64,000 nucleotides of DNA, from the NCBI GenBank assembly GCA_002238445.1, contig MPML01000001.1:62001-126000 (forward strand), written 5' to 3'. A model generated the notes under the pieces. It was given only the letters and a program-made list of their open reading frames with translations, made no database searches and had not been told where the DNA came from. Below, one piece after another: positions 54,142-62,255 of this stretch (position 1 is the first letter of the stretch; every line of letters begins with the position of its first letter). Both the position numbers and the translations under genes were made by a program. Origin of the DNA: Caldilineaceae bacterium bin5 (GTDB lineage: Bacteria; Chloroflexota; Anaerolineae; Caldilineales; Caldilineaceae).

Positions 54142-55626
54142 TCATTGCCGCCTGTCCGGCTCATGCGGCACCACATCGCTGGTCTCCATAAACCACTGCA
54201 ACATACGCTCCTTCAGCGACGCCAGCACTTTGGCGTAAGCAGCGTCATCTATGAGATTGCGGGTCTCGCGCGGGTCTGTTTGCAGGTCGTAGAGTTCGTC
54301 CTGCTCGTAAAATCGTCGTACGTATTTGTGATCCCGGGTACGGCACATTACTGCTTTGGTGTGTTCAGGCCCTTCAGACACCTGCAGGCGCAACCGCGGC
54401 CAATAGAGAAACTCCGGGCTGGCATTACTCTCCAGTTCCATGCACTGACGCTCTCCGCGCCTGCGTCCGCCCTCGCAGAATACGGCATCGCGGTGCGTCT
54501 CGGTCTCTCCTGCGAGCAGGGGAAGCAGTGAGTGACCGAAGTGATCGTAGCCTGCCTCGATTCCGGTCAGTGCATACACCGTTGCAGGAAAATCTATCAG
54601 TTCCACCAGCGCATTGGAAACATGCGGCGTTACCGGCGTTCCTGAAGGAGGTCTAACCAGCAACGGTACGCGGGTCAGGCAGTCTTGAAAGGTGTTCTGG
54701 GTCTTCTCGACCAGACCATAATCTCCGGTGAAGTCACCATGATCCGAAAAGAAGAATACCAGGGTGTCATCGTACATGCCGGCATTCTTCAGCGCCTCCA
54801 GGACCAAGCCGAACTGGTGATCCACCCGTGCGCACATGCCGTAGTATGTGCGCCGCAGCTCCCGCAGACGCTCTTCTGACCAGCCCTGCATCTGCTGGCC
54901 GTCGTAAATGCCCTTCATCAGGCTGGGTAAGCCGTCCCATCCGCCGTTTGCTTCGTTTGGCGTTGGCGTGCGCTCTGGAATGCGGGCCGGGTCGATCTGG
55001 CTGTACCAGGGGTCCTCGACCGCGTAGGGTGGGTGCGGGTAAGACAGAGGCAAATAGATGCAGAGAGGCTGGTCCGGCGGTGCGTTTTCAATCTGCTCGA
55101 TGGCGCCGTCTACCATTGCCCAGTCGGAGTCGTAGGCCACCGATTCACCTTGGGGAATCTCGCTCCGGCCGACGTAGAAGGAGTAGAAATTGTCGCCTTC
55201 AGGGTCGCCTCTCCAGTCTGTCAGCCGGTGTGGATTCGGCATGAGCCTCTCGGGCGGAGGCGCATACTTTACATCACAGTAGTCGGCGTATCCGTTTTGT
55301 CCCGGCACCACATCGTTCTTCCCGCCCCACCAGACATAGTAGCCATTCTGCCGCAATTTGCGCAGGAGCATCGGTTCGTCCGGGCGCAGCATGTGGAACA
55401 TGGTGCGATGGCCGCGCACATGGGGATACCAGCCGGTCATGAACGAGCAGCGGCTGGGCGTGCAGACCGGATTCTGGCAGAAGGCGTTGGTGAAGGAAAC
55501 GCCCTCGGTTTGCGCAAATTGGTCGAGAACAGGCGTCATTGCGGCGGGGTTGCCAGCATGTCCCAGGACGTCTCCCCGCCACTGATCCGGGTTGAAAATC
55601 AGAATGTGTGGCAATCTGTCGGGCAT
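54142..55626 (-). CDS. Type I sulfatase
   Basis: A 494-residue formylglycine-dependent sulfatase or phosphonate monoester hydrolase-like enzyme. The sulfatase motif C-x-P-x-R is C55-T-P-S-R59 (NPVCTPSRCSF), with metal ligands expected in ILIFNPDQ and FFFSDHGDFTGD. ATG 55626 has GGGAG about 10 bases upstream; the longer TTG frame to 55647 is less likely. No signal peptide is visible, which is unusual for a periplasmic sulfatase and suggests a cytoplasmic role. The gene lies antisense in the ABC importer cluster. Maturation would need an anaerobic or FGE-type enzyme, not seen here. Confidence 0.9.
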   Translation of the reverse strand: MPDRLPHILIFNPDQWRGDVLGHAGNPAAMTPVLDQFAQTEGVSFTNAFCQNPVCTPSRCSFMTGWYPHVRGHRTMFHMLRPDEPMLLRKLRQNGYYVWWGGKNDVVPGQNGYADYCDVKYAPPPERLMPNPHRLTDWRGDPEGDNFYSFYVGRSEIPQGESVAYDSDWAMVDGAIEQIENAPPDQPLCIYLPLSYPHPPYAVEDPWYSQIDPARIPERTPTPNEANGGWDGLPSLMKGIYDGQQMQGWSEERLRELRRTYYGMCARVDHQFGLVLEALKNAGMYDDTLVFFFSDHGDFTGDYGLVEKTQNTFQDCLTRVPLLVRPPSGTPVTPHVSNALVELIDFPATVYALTGIEAGYDHFGHSLLPLLAGETETHRDAVFCEGGRRRGERQCMELESNASPEFLYWPRLRLQVSEGPEHTKAVMCRTRDHKYVRRFYEQDELYDLQTDPRETRNLIDDAAYAKVLASLKERMLQWFMETSDVVPHEPDRRQ

Positions 55627-56094
55627 AGTGGTATCTCTCCCTTGCAAAGGTGGGGCGAAAGTTTCCAGGTGTTAGTAAACATTGACGGGTCGACAGGGCG
55701 AAGGATCCGTCCAGCCCAGTGTTCCCGGATCATAACACACAGTCGAAGTGGATAGTATCTCAGCGAAAAGACACTGTTGTCCATACAAAAGAGTGGCGCG
55801 TCTGGGCGCGGCCCGTTCAGACCGCGCCTGTCCGGCTATGGACCACACCAGAATTATGAGAGACTCGCTTTCCTCGGCAGAGAAAAAAGGTGTTGTTAGG
55901 TCTATGGCTTCCCATTGGGATTGTAGACCGGGTTACGGCAGTCGCATGGACTTTGGCTGTTCAGGCTGAAAGTTTGAGAGCCAAGATAAGGGGGGCGACA
56001 GGCATTTGGGGCCGACATTGGCGTGCGCTCCTTGGCCGGAAAGTATGCCCTCGAATTCGCACCGACGTCGGACTGTCTGATAGCGTCTTTCTGT
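55627..56094. other. Intergenic stretch between divergent sulfatase and ABC ATPase genes
   Basis: No gene seen. A possible extended -10 for the sulfatase (TGTTATGAT on the minus strand, near 55729-55737) lacks a matching -35. A plus-strand promoter follows at 56095. Confidence 0.5.
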
Positions 56095-56124
56095 TTGTCT
56101 CTCATTGCCGTCGTGTGCTAGAAT
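56095..56124 (+). promoter_or_regulatory. Promoter candidate upstream of ABC ATPase
   Basis: TTGTCT at 56095-56100 and TAGAAT at 56119-56124 are 18 bases apart, and TGC directly precedes the -10 as in extended -10 promoters. The leader to the start at 56209 would be about 80 bases. Confidence 0.45.
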
Positions 56125-56208
56125 CGACACCACTGCTGGGCTCAACGCCGCCTCTGGCCTTTACTGTTTTCGCACGTTCCAGCCGCTCCTTCCACGAAAA
56201 GGTCTGAC

Positions 56209-57012
56209 ATGACCGGACCCGTCGTTATTCTCGACAATGTCGAAAAGATCTTTGGAGAAGGCGCATCTGACCAGGTGCACGCGCTTAAGGAGATCAATCT
56301 TCAGATTGAGGAGAACGAATTCATCTCGCTTATCGGGCCGTCGGGCTGCGGAAAGTCGACGCTGCTGCGCGTTGTAGGCGATCTGATTCAACCCTCATCC
56401 GGAGTCGCCACCGTCAACGGGAAGAGCGCCAACCAGGCCAGGCTCGATCAGGACTACGGCATTGTCTTCCAGGCCGCGACACTTTACGACTGGCGCACCG
56501 TTGCCAAGAATGTACAGTTGCCGCTGGAGTTGATGCAGTACAGCCGCTCGGAAAAAGAGCTGCGCACGCAGGCTATGTTGGAGCTGGTGGAGCTGACCGA
56601 CTTTGCTTCACACTACCCTTGGCAGCTCTCGGGGGGCATGCAACAACGAGTGGCCATCGCCCGTGCGCTCTCATTCGAACCTTCGATTCTACTGATGGAC
56701 GAGCCTTTCGGCGCGCTCGACGAGATGACGCGCGAGCGGCTGAATCTGGAGCTTCTCAGCATTTGGCGCAAGACCGATACTACCGTGCTTTTCGTCACAC
56801 ACAGCATCACCGAAGCTGTCTTCCTTTCGACGCGGGTGATCGTCATGTCCGCCCGGCCCGGCCGCATAACCGCCGATATCGCCATTGACCTGCCTCAGCC
56901 TCGCAATGCGGATACGCGCAGCAGCGTGCGCTTCTTTGAGCTGGAAACGCAAGTGCGAGAGGAGCTTCGCATCAGCGAAGGGGGCCAGGAGCCGGAAAGG
57001 AAGCCGGCATGA
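56209..57012 (+). CDS. NitT/TauT-type ABC transporter ATP-binding protein
   Basis: A 267-residue ATPase of the SsuB/TauB/ThiZ group. Walker A GPSGCGKST, signature LSGGMQQRVAIARAL, Walker B ILLMDEPFGALDE and an H-loop in FVTHSITEAVFL are all intact. AAAGG lies about 6 bases before the ATG. It powers the importer formed with the permeases at 53203 and 57009 and the binding protein at 58294. The next permease start overlaps its stop (ATGA). Confidence 0.95.
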   Translation: MTGPVVILDNVEKIFGEGASDQVHALKEINLQIEENEFISLIGPSGCGKSTLLRVVGDLIQPSSGVATVNGKSANQARLDQDYGIVFQAATLYDWRTVAKNVQLPLELMQYSRSEKELRTQAMLELVELTDFASHYPWQLSGGMQQRVAIARALSFEPSILLMDEPFGALDEMTRERLNLELLSIWRKTDTTVLFVTHSITEAVFLSTRVIVMSARPGRITADIAIDLPQPRNADTRSSVRFFELETQVREELRISEGGQEPERKPA

Positions 57013-57953
57013 GCGAGCGCAGGCAACGCATCTGGGCGCCGATTCTCATTCTGGTTGCGCTTGTCATCCTGTGGGAAGGGCTGGTGACAGCCTTCAACAT
57101 CCAGCAGTTTCTGTTGCCAAAGCCAACGGCCATTGTTGGCAATCTTGTTCAGGTTGTCGTCGTCGGGTCCGCGACCTCAGGCGATGCAGAAGAGGAAGCC
57201 TCTCTGGGTAACCGGTTTCTTGTTGTCCTGCCTGGTGGACTGTCACCTGAACGGCAGGCGGTCCTGGAGGCCTCAAGATGGCTGAGTTTCCCCCTCGGTA
57301 GCCGCGACGTCTTTGTATTGCGGGGCAGCAACTTCATGCCAATCCTGGCGGCGAGTTGGTTCACTTTGAAAGAAGCGCTGGGAGGGATGGCGATGGGAAC
57401 GGTGGCAGGCATCGCGGTAGCGCTTGCTACAACCCGCTGGGCCGCCTCGCGTGAGGCTTTGCTGCCATTTGCAATCGCCGCCAACTCTATGCCGATCATC
57501 GCGTTTGCGCCGATCATGAACAACTGGTTCGGCATTGACAACCCATTTTCCAAAATGGCGATTGTAACGATCATGATCTTCTTTCCGATCATGATCAATA
57601 CAGTGCGCGGGCTGACATCGGTCGACAGCCGTTCATTGGAACTGATGCACTCGTATGCGGCCAGCGATTCCGAAATTCTGATGAAACTGCGGATTCCCAA
57701 CGCACTTCCATCACTGTTCAGCGGCCTGAAAGTGGCGGGAGCGCTGGCGATGATCGGAGCAATCGTGGGCGAATACTTCGGCGGCCCGCGCATTGCGTTA
57801 GGAGTTTTCATTACCCAAGAGGCGGCGTTATTCCGATTCGCGACGGCATGGGCCGCGATACTCGTAGCATGTTTACTTGGCATCGCCATCTATCTGGTTA
57901 TTTTGTTGGCAGAACGGTTGGCTTTACCGTGGCATCAGACTTTTCGGGCGTAA
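57009..57953 (+). CDS. NitT/TauT-type ABC transporter permease (second)
   Basis: A 314-residue permease with an EAA loop (ELMHSYAASDSEILMKLRIPNALPSL). It is paralogous to the permease at 53203. It has a longer periplasmic insertion (about residues 42-105) between the first helix and the core. The start overlaps the ATPase stop by four bases. In the pyrimidine/thiamine-precursor and taurine families one permease gene is usual; two diverged permeases imply a heterodimer. A MITE-like element begins 7 bases after the stop. Confidence 0.92.
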   Translation: MSERRQRIWAPILILVALVILWEGLVTAFNIQQFLLPKPTAIVGNLVQVVVVGSATSGDAEEEASLGNRFLVVLPGGLSPERQAVLEASRWLSFPLGSRDVFVLRGSNFMPILAASWFTLKEALGGMAMGTVAGIAVALATTRWAASREALLPFAIAANSMPIIAFAPIMNNWFGIDNPFSKMAIVTIMIFFPIMINTVRGLTSVDSRSLELMHSYAASDSEILMKLRIPNALPSLFSGLKVAGALAMIGAIVGEYFGGPRIALGVFITQEAALFRFATAWAAILVACLLGIAIYLVILLAERLALPWHQTFRA

Positions 57954-57959
57954 TTTTAC

Positions 57960-58249
57960 GGTAGCTACTAAGCCATTTACAGTGCCTGTCCTGACCAGCC
58001 CTTTATCCTTGCCGCCATTCAGGCTATCTGATTCGTATTCCGTTGGCGGCAGCCAGGTTGGTGGAGCGGCATTGCTGGAATGAGCACACACGGTCGGTGA
58101 GCGATGGTTTTGGAGGGGGGCGTTGCGGGGGCGCAGCCCCTGCACAAGGGAGGCCGCTTGCGGCCGACCGCCCATAATACAATGCGGGGAGAAAGAACAC
58201 CTTTTCTCACTCATTCAGATTTGCGAATCAGTTGCGGCTGAGTAGTACC
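57960..58249. mobile_element. MITE-like element, complete copy (290 bp)
   Basis: Begins with GGTAGCTACTAAGCC (57960-57974) and ends with GGCTGAGTAGTACC (58236-58249), which are inverted copies of each other with one gap and one mismatch. Inside is a core bounded by CGGTCGG (58091) and CCGACCG (58164-58170) with hairpins GGGGC-GCA-GCCCC and GGCCGC-TT-GCGGCC. The second hairpin differs from the GGGCC-GAA-GGCCC of the other copies yet stays paired. No coding capacity. It sits between the permease and binding-protein genes. Confidence 0.72.
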
Positions 58250-58293
58250 ATCTTACGACTCTTTATTCATTCACAGTTCCTCAGGAGGATCTC

Positions 58294-59436
58294 ATGAGAA
58301 ATCGAAATGCACGGTTGCTGACGGGTTTCACGCTGCTCATCCTGATGCTGGGGGCATGCGTCGCTCCGGCGGCTCCGGCGATGGACTCCGGCGGTGACGA
58401 GGCCATGGCTGAAGACGGATGCGCCGAACTCACTCCGGTCAGTTTGCAGCTTCAGTGGGTGACCCAGTCCCAGTTTGCAGGCTACTTTGCCGCCGTTGAT
58501 CAAGGCTTTTACGAAGAGCAGTGCTTGGATGTGACCATCCTTGAAGGCGCGGTCGACATTGTGCCGCAGCAGGTGGTCGCCTCCGGCCAAGCCGAGTTCG
58601 GCCTGGCTTGGGTGCCCAAGGTGTTGGCCTCGCGGGCAGAAGGCGCTGATCTGGTGAATATCGCCCAGGTATTCCAGCGCAGCGGAACACTGGAGGTCTC
58701 ATGGGCCGACGCGCCGGTGGAGACTGTAGCTGACATGGCCGGCAAGAAAATCGGAACATGGGGATTCGGCAATGAGCATGAGCTGTTCGTAGCGATGCGG
58801 GCAGAGGGTATCGACCCGAACAACCCTGACGATGTCACGGTCATTCAGCAGAGTTTCGACATGCTGGCCCTGCTCAACCGGGAACTCGACGCCGCGCAGG
58901 CGATGATCTACAACGAGTACGCCCAGGTGCTTGAGGCGGTCAACCCCGAGACGGGCGAACTCTATCAGCCGTCTGACCTGGTGGTCATCGACTTCAACGA
59001 TGTCGGCACGGCTATGCTACAGGATCATGTTTTCGCGCGGGAATCCTGGTTGGCGGAGGAGGGAAATGAGGACATCGCAGTGCGCTTCCTGGCGGCCAGT
59101 TTCAAGGGCTGGCAGTTCTGCCGCGACAGCTTTGACGCTTGCGTCCAGGTCGTTCTCGACAACGGTCCCACACTTGGCCTAAGCCATATGAGCTGGCAGT
59201 TGAATGAGATCAATAAGCTGATCTGGCCTTCTCCGGCAGGCATCGGCGTGATGGACCAGGCACTCTGGGAACAGACCGTGCAGGTGTCCGTAGACGGCGG
59301 CGTCATTAGTGATGTGCCAAGCGAGGGTGCCTTCCGCACAGACTTGGCTGAGTCGGCTCTCGGACTGTTGGAAGGTGACGCGATGGGAGACAGCTACACA
59401 CCCATCGAAGTAGAACTGGTAGAGGGAGGCGAATAG
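58294..59436 (+). CDS. NMT1/THI5-like ABC substrate-binding lipoprotein
   Basis: A 380-residue binding protein with a lipoprotein signal (lipobox LGACV). The N-terminal VSLQLQWVTQSQFAGYFAAV is the NMT1/THI5-like hallmark shared with binding proteins for pyrimidines, hydroxymethylpyrimidine and nitrate/taurine-type ligands. AGGAGG is 6 bases before the ATG. Its place in a hydantoinase/ureidopropionase cluster supports a pyrimidine-, hydantoin- or ureide-type ligand. A perfect hairpin follows 30 bases after the stop. Confidence 0.93.
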   Translation: MRNRNARLLTGFTLLILMLGACVAPAAPAMDSGGDEAMAEDGCAELTPVSLQLQWVTQSQFAGYFAAVDQGFYEEQCLDVTILEGAVDIVPQQVVASGQAEFGLAWVPKVLASRAEGADLVNIAQVFQRSGTLEVSWADAPVETVADMAGKKIGTWGFGNEHELFVAMRAEGIDPNNPDDVTVIQQSFDMLALLNRELDAAQAMIYNEYAQVLEAVNPETGELYQPSDLVVIDFNDVGTAMLQDHVFARESWLAEEGNEDIAVRFLAASFKGWQFCRDSFDACVQVVLDNGPTLGLSHMSWQLNEINKLIWPSPAGIGVMDQALWEQTVQVSVDGGVISDVPSEGAFRTDLAESALGLLEGDAMGDSYTPIEVELVEGGE

Positions 59437-59466
59437 GCAATCGTATCGCCAGAGTGCCTGAGTCAA

Positions 59467-59501
59467 CAGTGGCTGGTAATCGGAAGGGTTACCAGCCACT
59501 G
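59467..59501 (+). terminator. Perfect 13-bp hairpin after binding-protein gene
   Basis: CAGTGGCTGGTAA (59467-59479) pairs with TTACCAGCCACTG (59489-59501), loop 9 bases. No T-run follows, so it may be an RNA-stabilising or Rho-assisted end rather than a standard intrinsic terminator. Confidence 0.6.
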
Positions 59502-59558
59502 AATGTGCGCGCACGGGGTTGGAAACGGAGGGGCATAGTGCGCCGAGTTCAGGAGTCA

Positions 59559-60146
59559 ATGACAGCCATATATGCCGCGCAGACTGAGCAGCTTCCGGCG
59601 CAAGGGGAGTGGACGTATGACGACTATGCTGGTCTTCCAGAAGATGGCAAACGCTACGAAGTAATTCTGGGTGAACTTTATGTGTCGGCGGCGCCGCGTC
59701 CCTTGCACCAGCGAGTTATCACCCGCCTTGCGTTTTTTCTGGAAGGATATCTCCAAGAGTCTAAACTGGGCACCGCCATCGCCGCTCCCATTGATGTAAT
59801 TCTCCCCGATAAATTGGGAGATCCCGTCCAGCCTGACATTGTGGTAATCCGTCGAGAGAATCTTCCCGTCGTTGGCGAACTAAACATCCAGGGCGCGCCT
59901 GACTTGGTGATGGAAGTGTTGTCGCCATCCAATCCCTCCCACGACGTCAGACTGAAGTACGAAATTTACGCAGAGGCGGGCGTGCCCGAGTACTGGATTG
60001 CCGATCCACGCGAGCGGACCGCTGAGATTCATGTTCTGCGAGATGGATCCTACCGTTTGCTTGGAAGCTTCGGCGAAGATGAAATTGCAAGATCAGAAGT
60101 GTTGGCGGGCTTTGCTGTCCTCGTGAACGAGATTTTCCCGGCATGA
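59559..60146 (+). CDS. Uma2-family (DUF820) restriction-endonuclease-fold protein
   Basis: A 195-residue Uma2 protein. Family blocks seen are YDDYAGLPEDGKRYEVILGE, VQPDIVVIRREN and GAPDLVMEVLSPSNPSHD, with PD-(D/E)XK-type residues D (QPDIVV), E (VMEVLS) and a following lysine (RLKYEIYAEAGVPEYWI). ATG 59559 with an adjacent AGGAG is chosen over a frame reaching 59454. Uma2 proteins are expanded in Cyanobacteria and Chloroflexota and their function is unknown. The stop overlaps the next start (ATGA). Confidence 0.9.
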   Translation: MTAIYAAQTEQLPAQGEWTYDDYAGLPEDGKRYEVILGELYVSAAPRPLHQRVITRLAFFLEGYLQESKLGTAIAAPIDVILPDKLGDPVQPDIVVIRRENLPVVGELNIQGAPDLVMEVLSPSNPSHDVRLKYEIYAEAGVPEYWIADPRERTAEIHVLRDGSYRLLGSFGEDEIARSEVLAGFAVLVNEIFPA

Positions 60147-60988
60147 TTCTGGTTACAGGCGCCGCAGGCAAGACCGGCCATGCTGTCATTGATGCGTTGG
60201 CCCGGACCGGCCGGCCGGTGCGCGCTTGGTTACGACGCCATGAGCAGGCCCAGAATCTCAAAGTTGCCGATACCATTGTCGGTGATCTGGAGGATGCCGG
60301 CCTGTGGCGGGAAGCGTGCGTTGGAGTCGATGCAATTTATCTCATCTGCCCCAACATGTATACACGTGAAATCGAGGTCGGAAAGTTGGCCTTGCAGGCC
60401 GCGGAGCGGGCCGGTATAGGACGCTTCGTCTACCACTCGGTCCTCCACCCGCAGACGGAAGAGATGCCCCACCACTGGCAAAAGCTGCGTGTCGAGGAGG
60501 AGCTCTTCCGCAGCTGCCTGCCTTTCACAGTTCTGCAGCCATGCGCGTACATGCAAAACGTGCTTGCCTACCGGGAACAGATAGCGACAACCGGCCAGTT
60601 TAGTGTACCCTATAGTATCCAGGCACGCTTTGCACTAGTCGATCTGGCTGATGTAGCCTGGACCGCAGCAAAGGTTCTCACAGAATCATGCCATGCCGGG
60701 GCGATCTACGAGTTAGCCGGACCAGAGAATTTGTCTTCGGAGGAGATAGCGCAGGCCCTGGCGAACCAATTGAGGCGACCTGTTAGTGCCGTTCAGATGC
60801 CTCTCGAGAGTTGGGAGAAGTCTGCAAGTGCCAGCGGGATGCCCGGTGAAACAATAGAGGCACTAGCTGCGATGTTTCGCTACTATGACCGCATCGGCCT
60901 GATCGGAAACGGCAACGTCCTGGGCTGGTTGCTGGGCCGCCGTCCGACATCACTTTTCGAGTTCGCGGCGCGAGCGTTTTCAAGCTGA
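60143..60988 (+). CDS. NmrA-like NAD(P)-binding oxidoreductase/regulator
   Basis: A 281-residue atypical short-chain dehydrogenase. It begins MILVTGAAGKTGHAVIDAL with a GxxGxxG nucleotide motif and lacks the catalytic YxxxK of classical enzymes, placing it with NmrA/QOR2/SDRa. It has a YxxVLHP loop (VYHSVLHPQTEEMPHHW). The start overlaps the Uma2 stop. It may reduce quinones or sense NAD(P) redox state. Its relation to the neighbouring genes is not clear. Confidence 0.88.
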   Translation: MILVTGAAGKTGHAVIDALARTGRPVRAWLRRHEQAQNLKVADTIVGDLEDAGLWREACVGVDAIYLICPNMYTREIEVGKLALQAAERAGIGRFVYHSVLHPQTEEMPHHWQKLRVEEELFRSCLPFTVLQPCAYMQNVLAYREQIATTGQFSVPYSIQARFALVDLADVAWTAAKVLTESCHAGAIYELAGPENLSSEEIAQALANQLRRPVSAVQMPLESWEKSASASGMPGETIEALAAMFRYYDRIGLIGNGNVLGWLLGRRPTSLFEFAARAFSS

Positions 60989-61027
60989 CACAGGAGCCGC
61001 GGGCTCCATTTGTCGAGAGTATTTGCC

Positions 61028-61891
61028 ATGCGTTTCATCTTTTCCACCGGTTCACTTTACAACTACAGTATCGACCGCGTCTTTGCGCTGGCGGCCGAAG
61101 CCGGCTTTGAAGGTATCGAAATGATGGTAGATCACCGCTGGGACACGCGCCAGCTCGACTATTTGCGCTACCTGATGGACAGCCACGCGCTCAAGATCCC
61201 GGCTCTCCATAGTCCGTTCAGCCGCAACTGCCAAGGCTGGGGCGAGACCGAGGTCGGCGCCATCGCCCGCACCGCCGAACTGGCAGCTGAACTGGACGCG
61301 CGGGTAGTCGTTCACCACCTACCCACACGTTACGGAGCCGCCTTTCTGCAGACCGCTAGTCGCAGCTTATTGCTGCCCAACCCATTTGATACCTTAAACC
61401 GCCAGTACGCAGATTGGCTCACCGAGAGCTATGCTGAGCTCCAGGCCAGAACTGATGTCCTCTTGTGCATTGAAAACTTGCCGGCCCAGCGGTTTATGGG
61501 CGTGCGCGTCAACCCCGCGCGCTGGAACCCGCACAGCCAGGCGACGCTTGGCGATATTACCCGATTTCCGCACATCACTTTGGATACAACACACCTGGGC
61601 ACCTGGGGGCTGGACCCTGTCGAGGCCTACAACTTCTGGGGGCAGCGGGTAAAGCATGTCCACCTTAGCAACTTCGACGGCAACGAACACCGACGGCCCG
61701 AGGACGGCGCTTTGAAACTGGACGCGTTGCTGGCCAGGATGGCCGCGGACGGATACGGTCACTCCATCTCGTTAGAACTGCAACCGGATGCACTGGAGGC
61801 AGGTGCTCCGGACAGCAGGGTTGTCGAATTATTGCGGGGTAGCCTGCATTATTGTCTGCAGGCGGTTGGGCAAGGAGAAGGTAGTGCTTAG
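61028..61891 (+). CDS. Sugar phosphate isomerase/epimerase-like TIM-barrel protein (AP endonuclease 2 family)
   Basis: A 287-residue xylose-isomerase-like barrel. Metal-site candidates: E in CIENLPAQ, D/H in TLDTTHLG, H in VKHVHLSNFDG and E in SLELQPD. ATG 61028 has GAGAG about 10 bases upstream; a TTG at 61010 is possible. The family includes hydroxypyruvate isomerase, inosose dehydratase and sugar epimerases. It probably acts on a keto-sugar. A MITE-like element starts 22 bases after the stop. Confidence 0.85.
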   Translation: MRFIFSTGSLYNYSIDRVFALAAEAGFEGIEMMVDHRWDTRQLDYLRYLMDSHALKIPALHSPFSRNCQGWGETEVGAIARTAELAAELDARVVVHHLPTRYGAAFLQTASRSLLLPNPFDTLNRQYADWLTESYAELQARTDVLLCIENLPAQRFMGVRVNPARWNPHSQATLGDITRFPHITLDTTHLGTWGLDPVEAYNFWGQRVKHVHLSNFDGNEHRRPEDGALKLDALLARMAADGYGHSISLELQPDALEAGAPDSRVVELLRGSLHYCLQAVGQGEGSA

Positions 61892-61912
61892 TGTAATCTT
61901 CTCTTGAAGGGT

Positions 61913-62226
61913 GTAACTACTAAGCCACAGTACTTGACCTGCCAGTCATCCTTGGAACCATTCAGTGGCTTGGTGACGCAACTAGTGCACAGCCGCCGCC
62001 ATGCTCGCCAGCCGACACGTTGCGATGAAGGCACACGGTCGGTGAGGCATGGTTTTGTAGGGGGGCGTTGGGGGGGCGCAGCCCCGGCACAAGGGAGGGC
62101 CGAAGGCCCGACCGCACAACTGCAGTGGTCAGTGGTCAGGGGTCAGTGGTTAGTGGTTAGTGGTTAGTGAAATCGCTTTCGCTCGCCTCGTTCAGGGTTG
62201 CGATTCAGTTGCGGCTGCGCAGTTAC
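61913..62226. mobile_element. MITE-like element, complete copy (314 bp)
   Basis: Begins GTAACTACTAAGCC (61913-61926) and ends GGCTGCGCAGTTAC (62213-62226), inverted copies matching at 11 of 14 positions. The core runs from CGGTCGG (62036-62042) to CCGACCG (62108-62114) with the GGGCC-GAA-GGCCC hairpin. A run of seven 7-bp steps (CAGTGGT turning into TAGTGGT) follows at 62123-62171. No coding capacity; it lies between the isomerase and the convergent Gfo/Idh gene. Confidence 0.72.
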
Positions 62227-62255
62227 TGAAGGGTTATCCTGATCCGGCTTCGCAC

